64,000 nucleotides of DNA from Microbacterium yannicii PS01 (lineage in GTDB: Bacteria; Actinomycetota; Actinomycetes; Actinomycetales; Microbacteriaceae): assembly GCF_000304335.1 (NCBI RefSeq), contig NZ_CAJF01000009.1, forward strand, positions 1-64,000, read 5' to 3'. The notes beneath the pieces were generated by a model. That model worked only from the letters and a program-made list of their open reading frames with translations, did not search any database and was not told the origin of the DNA. Positions 60,300 through 64,000 of the stretch are shown here, in pieces (position 1 is the first letter of the stretch; every line of letters begins with the position of its first letter). The position numbers were made by a program, and so were the translations under genes.

Positions 60300-60522
60300 C
60301 GACCCTCCTCATCACCGCCATCGTATCGACCACCCAAAAAGGATGCGCGCTGTTTCGCCGATTGCTCCAGGCGTGCAGCAGGATGGTGGTGACCCTCGCC
60401 AGCCGCACGGCAAGGATGAGGAAGCGCTAAGCGGACCACGCATGCGCGCTGCCCACGACATCGGTGTCCTCGACCTCGAAACCGAGGTGGAGCTCACGCG
60501 GCCAGTCGGCCCTGGGAAGCTG

Positions 60523-60783
60523 TTAGGTGTAGGAGTGGTGGACGTGCCAGTCGTCTTCGTCGCGGTACACGTCGAACACGGCGACGTCACCACTGTCGCT
60601 GGTGGCCTGGAACCGCCAGCCATACAGGCCTGACCCGTGCTGCAGCGGTGCCGTCCAGATGGACTCCCGCAACCGGGTCGGAGTGTCGGTGACCCGCCAC
60701 CGCTTCCCGGCGTTGAACATTCGCGCCGGGATGTCGTTGCTCGTCCAGAGTGTCGTCTCGCGTTCGAGCTCCGTTGCCGCCAT
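60523..60783 (-). CDS. small protein of unknown function (DUF6504-like)
   Basis: The 86-residue protein reads ARMFNAGKRWRVTDTPTRLR, then LYGWRFQATSDSGDVAVFDV. The pattern recalls short DUF6504-type actinobacterial proteins; the name is tentative. The ATG at 60783 is preceded by TATTCT at a leaderless distance of eight bases. After its TAA the same frame stays open for 27 more codons, so it may once have been longer. Confidence 0.55.
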   Translation of the reverse strand: MAATELERETTLWTSNDIPARMFNAGKRWRVTDTPTRLRESIWTAPLQHGSGLYGWRFQATSDSGDVAVFDVYRDEDDWHVHHSYT

Positions 60784-60791
60784 GACATACG

Positions 60792-60797
60792 AGAATA
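60792..60797 (-). promoter_or_regulatory. -10 box (leaderless) for the gene ending at 60523
   Basis: On the minus strand TATTCT ends eight bases before the ATG at 60783. The 76-bp divergent gap is AT-rich for this genome. Confidence 0.4.
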
Positions 60798-60859
60798 GAA
60801 CATAGATTCGATAAACGGTAGAGTGCTGGGGTGGCCGGAGGAAGGATGGAGCCGGCGGA

Positions 60860-61168
60860 GTGACCACCAACCGACGCTATGCCGAGCGGGTCGATCGGAT
60901 GATGGATGCCCGGGTGCTGCAGCGCACGGCAGAGACCGGGAAGCTCGAGACGCTGACCGATCAGGAGCTGCAACTGTCGTCGACGCCGGTGACGAAAGAC
61001 CCGCAGCCGAAAACGGTGAACGCCTGGGTGCGCTTCGGCGGCATCCCGGTCCAGGTGACCGCGGAGGCGTGCATGTGGACGCCACGGGCCGTAGCGATCC
61101 GATTCATGGTGGGGGAGACGCAGTACCGCTGCTGGGTGTGGGCGGGAGCCATCGACGGCCCCGCCTAG
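60860..61168 (+). CDS. small protein of unknown function
   Basis: The 102-residue protein starts at a GTG preceded by GGAGGAAGG. It has a helical basic start (RRYAERVDRMMDARVLQRTA) and a beta-rich end (VNAWVRFGGIPVQVTAEACM, RCWVWAGAIDGPA). It is of a type often found in actinobacterial islands; no function is known. Its last 65 bases overlap the 3' end of a convergent small gene. Confidence 0.65.
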   Translation: MTTNRRYAERVDRMMDARVLQRTAETGKLETLTDQELQLSSTPVTKDPQPKTVNAWVRFGGIPVQVTAEACMWTPRAVAIRFMVGETQYRCWVWAGAIDGPA

Positions 61169-61310
61169 CCATCAGCTGTTGACGCGCTCCGCGTCCGTCC
61201 CACTCGCCACCGCTGAGCTCGTGGAGGTAAGCCGCGAACGCCTGCCCGTACTCGTGCAGCTGGATGTTGTGGTCGGCGCAGTAGTCCTCGAACGACAGCG
61301 GGGTGCTCAT
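61104..61310 (-). CDS. small protein of unknown function
   Basis: The 68-residue product begins STPLSFEDYCADHNIQLHEY and is acidic up to LSGGEWDG, then basic. Its ATG overlaps the stop of the zinc-ribbon gene (ATGA). The 3' end overlaps the opposite gene, and the last 20 residues look less protein-like, so the true end may be doubtful. Confidence 0.5.
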   Translation of the reverse strand: MSTPLSFEDYCADHNIQLHEYGQAFAAYLHELSGGEWDGRGARQQLMARRGRRWLPPTPSSGTASPPP

Positions 61311-61447
61311 TGCGGCTGCGGTTCCTGCCCGCGGAGGAAGTGCAGCCCGCAACTCTGGCAGACAAACCCTGGGGGAGCGTCCCGAAGCACGGTGCCACAC
61401 TTCGGGCACCGTGGCTGCTCCCAAAGCACCAGGATGTCGTCATCCAC
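61307..61447 (-). CDS. 46-residue zinc-ribbon protein
   Basis: From the GTG at 61447 the frame reads DDDILVLWEQPRCPKCGTVL and later FVCQSCGLHFLRGQEPQ. Two CxxC pairs 18 residues apart form a zinc ribbon. It sits two bases after the stop of the DUF2188-like gene and overlaps the next gene by ATGA, so the three are co-transcribed. The spacing and motif make it credible despite its size. Confidence 0.62.
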   Translation of the reverse strand: MDDDILVLWEQPRCPKCGTVLRDAPPGFVCQSCGLHFLRGQEPQPQ

Positions 61448-61449
61448 GC

Positions 61450-61701
61450 TCAGCGGTGATCCTTCGCACGGGTCTCGTTGCGGGAACCGGAGTCGGAGTC
61501 ACGGAACTGCCCGTTCTCACCCTGGATCCGCACGTCACCCTTACCGCGGCCACTGTCCTCGACAATCTCCCGTGCTCGGGCGATCGCCTCCGCCTGGGTG
61601 TCGAAGTGAGCGGACGCGCGTTTCGCGTCCTCCCCGACGACATCCCACCCGCCACGGTCCTTATTCGGGACCAGGTACCGGTCCTCATCGTTGTTCGCCA
61701 T
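61450..61701 (-). CDS. DUF2188-like small protein
   Basis: The 83-residue protein contains YLVPNKDRGGWDVVGEDAKR, HFDTQAEAIARAREIVEDSG and GDVRIQGENGQFRDSDS. This is the short beta-beta-alpha-beta pattern of the DUF2188 family, in which GGW and the terminal GxIRxxDS are conserved. Its function is unknown, although a nucleic-acid-related role has been suggested for some relatives. It is the first of three adjacent leftward genes. Confidence 0.75.
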   Translation of the reverse strand: MANNDEDRYLVPNKDRGGWDVVGEDAKRASAHFDTQAEAIARAREIVEDSGRGKGDVRIQGENGQFRDSDSGSRNETRAKDHR

Positions 61702-61735
61702 GCCGCAGCCCCCGTAACCCCGTTATCGCGCAGCT

Positions 61736-61933
61736 TCACATGGTGAGGAGGACCTTCGTCCAGCGGCAGTGCTCGCAAGAGATGACGACAACTCCATCAG
61801 TAAGAGTGTGGCCACAGCGATGGCAGCTCATCGGTGTGTTCCTGGAGAAGGATGCTGCATCTTTCGGGCGGGCTTCAACGCCGGTGTTCACCACAAGCAC
61901 CTCTTCGTACTTGCGGAACGGGTTCCATTTCAT
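61736..61933 (-). CDS. small zinc-finger-like protein
   Basis: The 65-residue protein starts MKWNPFRKYEEVLVVNTGVE and ends with MSCHRCGHTLTDGVVVISCE HCRW, giving two CxxC pairs and so a second zinc ribbon in this cluster. AGGGGC lies nine bases before the ATG at 61933. It is separated by 34 bases from the DUF2188-like gene downstream, so it may begin this operon. Confidence 0.58.
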   Translation of the reverse strand: MKWNPFRKYEEVLVVNTGVEARPKDAASFSRNTPMSCHRCGHTLTDGVVVISCEHCRWTKVLLTM

Positions 61934-61994
61934 CGCTGCACGCCCCTGCACGGTCGAAAACACGTGTGAGAGCTCGCATCGTCTCTTTTGTGGC

Positions 61995-62723
61995 TCAACT
62001 CCAGCCTCCATCGAAGGTCAAGACCTGACCTACCAGGTGAGGAGATCTTCCCTCCATGAGGAATGAGATCAGATCGGCCAGCTCGGCAATCTCGCCCATC
62101 ATCTTCCGGGGTGTCTCGTTGGCGATTTGCTCGTACTCGTCGCGCCATCCACCCCGAAACTCAGGGAAGCGCATGAAGTTCGTGGCGACGGCGTTCACCG
62201 TGATTCCAGAGGGAGCAAGTTCTCGCCCGACTGCCCGTGCGAGCGCGTTCTCACTCGCGCGAGCTGCCGCGTAAATAGCGTGGCCCTCTGTGGGGCGTTC
62301 GCCGTGGGCACTCGTTCCCACGACTATCTGACCTGTTGTCATGGATGCCGCAATCGCCTGCAGCGAGTGGAAACACACGTCGATGTGCAGCCGCATGCGA
62401 TTGTGATCATCGTCGGTCGCTTCTAGGAACGGACCGTCGACAAAGTCCGCCGACCGCACGAAGGCCGCATCGATCCGACCAAACGATTCAATGCATTCCC
62501 GCACCATCGCGTCCGATCCGGCACGCGTCGCCATCCGTGGCTGGTCGAGCTCAGCCGATGCGAAGACGACCGCAGGTGATGGTTCTCCAAAACTGTCGCG
62601 TTCCTCAAGGGTCACGCCCTGCAGGAACACACGAAAACCGCCGGCCAGAAGCTTCGAGGTCAGATCAGGCCCCACGAAACGACGCGCATCCATGACGAGC
62701 GCGACAGGTTGCGAGTCTGACAT
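61995..62723 (-). CDS. SDR-family protein with atypical cofactor and catalytic motifs
   Basis: The 242-residue product has the SDR layout: SGITVNAVATNFMRFPEFRG, a catalytic-type segment and the C-terminal LVGQVLTFDGGWS. The Gly-rich cofactor motif TGxxxGIG is replaced by MDARRFVGPD. The YxxxK pair reads YAAAR, with Arg for Lys. It may be a low-activity or non-catalytic family member, or use a different mechanism. It is divergent from the SnoaL/VOC pair and shares a 72-bp gap with it. Confidence 0.75.
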   Translation of the reverse strand: MSDSQPVALVMDARRFVGPDLTSKLLAGGFRVFLQGVTLEERDSFGEPSPAVVFASAELDQPRMATRAGSDAMVRECIESFGRIDAAFVRSADFVDGPFLEATDDDHNRMRLHIDVCFHSLQAIAASMTTGQIVVGTSAHGERPTEGHAIYAAARASENALARAVGRELAPSGITVNAVATNFMRFPEFRGGWRDEYEQIANETPRKMMGEIAELADLISFLMEGRSPHLVGQVLTFDGGWS

Positions 62724-62751
62724 GCGGTCCCCATTCCAGAAAACGTTAATC

Positions 62752-62757
62752 TATACT
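62752..62757 (+). promoter_or_regulatory. candidate -10 box for the SnoaL/VOC operon
   Basis: TATACT lies in the 72-bp divergent gap, 38 bases before the ATG at 62796, and is followed by TGTACA, a six-base palindrome that could be part of an operator. The -35 is not clear. Confidence 0.4.
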
Positions 62758-62795
62758 GTACATGGGTCCGCTCGGACGATGTAGATGGGAAATGC

Positions 62796-63386
62796 ATGAA
62801 CGACGAACGTGGCCAAGCGCGATCTTCGACGCTTGAGGATCTCATCGATAAGCAGGACATCCAAGAGGTGATCCTCCGGTACGTGCACGGCGTCGACCGG
62901 CTCGACTGGGAGCTCGTGCGTGATTGCTACTGGCCCGATGCCGTAGATGACCACGGGGCATTTCGTGGCGACCCCGAGGGCTTCATTGAATGGGGTCGAT
63001 GCCTTAAGGCATCCACCGTCTCCACCACTCACCAGGTGAGCCCGTCTTTGATTGTTCTCGACGGCGACCACGCCCAGGTCGAGACGTACTGTCTCGCTTT
63101 TCACCGCCAGGAGATCGACAGAGGGGCGCGAGATGCCGTGATGGGTGTCCGGTACGCCGATCGGTTCGAACGCCGGGGCGGGCAGTGGCGCATTCTTGAG
63201 CGGACCGCCATTTGGGATTGGCTTCGGGTTGACGACGTCGCCGTCCCCGCCGACGAAGAGTGGTCCTTCGGTCCGGACCATGTCCGGGGGTCCCGCGGAG
63301 TTCACGACATGATCCACGCGCTCGCCATAAAGCTCCATGCCCACGCACCTTCCGCCGTTCTCGCCTCTGAGACTGGAGATGTATGA
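62796..63386 (+). CDS. SnoaL-like/NTF2-fold protein
   Basis: The 196-residue protein of the SnoaL_4 type has IDKQDIQEVILRYVHGVDRL, DCYWPDAVDDHG and VETYCLAFHR. It ends in a C-terminal extension after WRILERTAIWDW. Family members include scytalone dehydratase-like enzymes, aromatic dioxygenase-related proteins and polyketide cyclases. The catalytic His/Asp positions are plausible but the substrate is unknown. Its stop overlaps the start of the VOC gene, and the two probably act in one catabolic or modification pathway. Confidence 0.8.
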   Translation: MNDERGQARSSTLEDLIDKQDIQEVILRYVHGVDRLDWELVRDCYWPDAVDDHGAFRGDPEGFIEWGRCLKASTVSTTHQVSPSLIVLDGDHAQVETYCLAFHRQEIDRGARDAVMGVRYADRFERRGGQWRILERTAIWDWLRVDDVAVPADEEWSFGPDHVRGSRGVHDMIHALAIKLHAHAPSAVLASETGDV

Positions 63387-63934
63387 CCACCGCACTGGTT
63401 GTCAATCACGTCGGCATCTCGGTGCCAGACATAGTCGCCGCAATCGACTGGTACGAGAAACTCTTCGGCTTCCGGTGCATCATGGGCCCGCGGGTCATGA
63501 GGCCAAGCTCAGAGGCAACGGCGGAGACCCGGCAGATACTCGGCGACCGGTTCCGGGAGGCATGGCAGGCGCATCTTCTCACTGCAAACGGAGTCGGACT
63601 GGAGTTGTTCCAATTCATCGACCCCGTGGTCGAGCCGGGCACTGTCGACATCGAGTACTGGCGACAGGGGCTGTGGCATTTGTGTTTGACAGATCCTGAC
63701 GTCGCCGGAGCGGTCGCACGCATCGTCGAGGCTGGAGGTACCCAGGCGTCCCCGGTCACGCTGTTCGTTCCCGGCAAACCGTACACCCTGGTGTACTGCC
63801 GGGATCCATGGGGAACGACTCTCGAGATCATGTCGCACTCGTATACGGAAGTGTTTGCCTCCTGGCCCCAGCCGGGCATGGAACTAGAGACAGAATGGGC
63901 GACAGCCGACGCCGTCGGGCGGCCAGCGAAGTGA
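63383..63934 (+). CDS. VOC-superfamily (glyoxalase/dioxygenase-like) protein
   Basis: The 183-residue protein has a first beta-alpha-beta module (VNHVGISVPDIVAAIDWYEK) with a metal-binding His. The second half carries LWHLCLTDPDV and the terminal Glu-containing RDPWGTTLEIMSHS. The set of His, His and Glu fits a divalent-metal VOC enzyme such as a lactoylglutathione lyase-like, extradiol dioxygenase-like or epimerase-like protein. It is coupled by ATGA with the SnoaL-like gene. The bases after it (63935-64000) show no complete gene. Confidence 0.83.
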   Translation: MTTALVVNHVGISVPDIVAAIDWYEKLFGFRCIMGPRVMRPSSEATAETRQILGDRFREAWQAHLLTANGVGLELFQFIDPVVEPGTVDIEYWRQGLWHLCLTDPDVAGAVARIVEAGGTQASPVTLFVPGKPYTLVYCRDPWGTTLEIMSHSYTEVFASWPQPGMELETEWATADAVGRPAK

Positions 63935-64000
63935 CGCGGTCTCGATCATGGCGGCCGAAACCACACTTAAGAGTGAACGGCCAGGAGTAGCCTCACGTTG

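Larger units (their letters stand above)
52222..64000. mobile_element. integrated mobile element (tRNA-Phe site), right end beyond the window
   Basis: The left boundary is set by the tRNA-Phe 3' half at 52178-52221. No intact tRNA-Phe, which should close the right end, occurs before 64000, so the element is at least 11.8 kb if the reading is right. Content fits a plasmid-like or conjugative-type island: an insertion sequence, a helix-turn-helix/ParA partition module, a zeta toxin-antitoxin set, a resolvase-like protein and many tiny unknown genes. No integrase, relaxase or conjugation ATPase is visible in the part seen. The catabolic-looking genes at 61995-63934 may be cargo or lie beyond it. 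Confidence 0.55.

Noticed and set aside
1..64000. CRISPR arrays, rRNA genes and riboswitches
   Set aside because: No regularly spaced identical repeats, ribosomal RNA core sequences or recognisable riboswitch aptamers were found. The only repeat arrays are the coding minisatellites and the palindromes listed.

Overview
The window looks like chromosome of a high-GC Gram-positive actinobacterium of the Microbacteriaceae, most likely Microbacterium or a close relative. The basis is codon use close to 70% GC, very frequent GCGGCATCCG-type words, leaderless genes with a TAnnnT box 6-8 nt before the start codon, and the gene families present. No ribosomal RNA gene, intact tRNA gene or CRISPR array was seen.

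Layout. (1) 1-7,800: a basic protein tail, then two leftward units. One holds an aldehyde dehydrogenase and a GMC oxidoreductase, each carrying an in-frame tandem-repeat insert. The other is a kynurenine operon (tryptophan 2,3-dioxygenase, amidohydrolase, kynureninase). Three long palindromes separate the two units. (2) 7,800-39,200: a large surface or exopolysaccharide locus. It has lipid-linked glycosyltransferases, a 1,928-residue secreted DUF4082/Ig-like protein with a dimethylformamidase-like head, and a twelve-gene rightward operon with mostly 4-nt overlaps: sugar-nucleotide oxidoreductase, epimerase, two DegT aminotransferases (one frameshifted), acetyltransferase, glycosyltransferases, flippase, two Wzz-like proteins and a polymerase. 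A leftward unit adds a WecG/TagA-type transferase and the initiating polyprenyl-phosphate sugar transferase. (3) 39,400-43,900: polysaccharide deacetylase, small leaderless genes and a TrkH/TrkA potassium uptake pair. (4) 44,080-51,889: a tightly coupled six-gene carbohydrate operon (GH3 glycosidase, sugar isomerase, DhaK-DhaL kinase, RpiB isomerase, dehydrogenase, alditol oxidase) behind a TATAAT box and an operator-like inverted repeat.

(5) From about 52,178 the sequence becomes accessory. The 3' half of a tRNA-Phe gene, still followed by its terminator, marks an attachment-site scar. Everything to its right appears to be an integrated element that runs past the window end. It contains an IS481-type insertion with 32-bp inverted repeats and a 15-bp target duplication, a partition-like operon (helix-turn-helix protein, ParA, small partner carrying palindromic sites, redoxin, repetitive basic protein), and a zeta-toxin/antitoxin pair coupled to a serine-recombinase-like protein. 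Both the recombinase-like protein and the toxin have lost canonical catalytic residues. Several tiny genes follow, including a 46-residue zinc-ribbon protein. Last come an SDR-like protein and a divergent SnoaL/VOC pair that may be cargo.

The polysaccharide genes form a nearly complete Wzx/Wzy-type pathway: initiating transferase, glycosyltransferases, sugar-nucleotide modification, flippase, chain-length proteins and polymerase. The kynurenine operon and the alditol operon are separate catabolic units.
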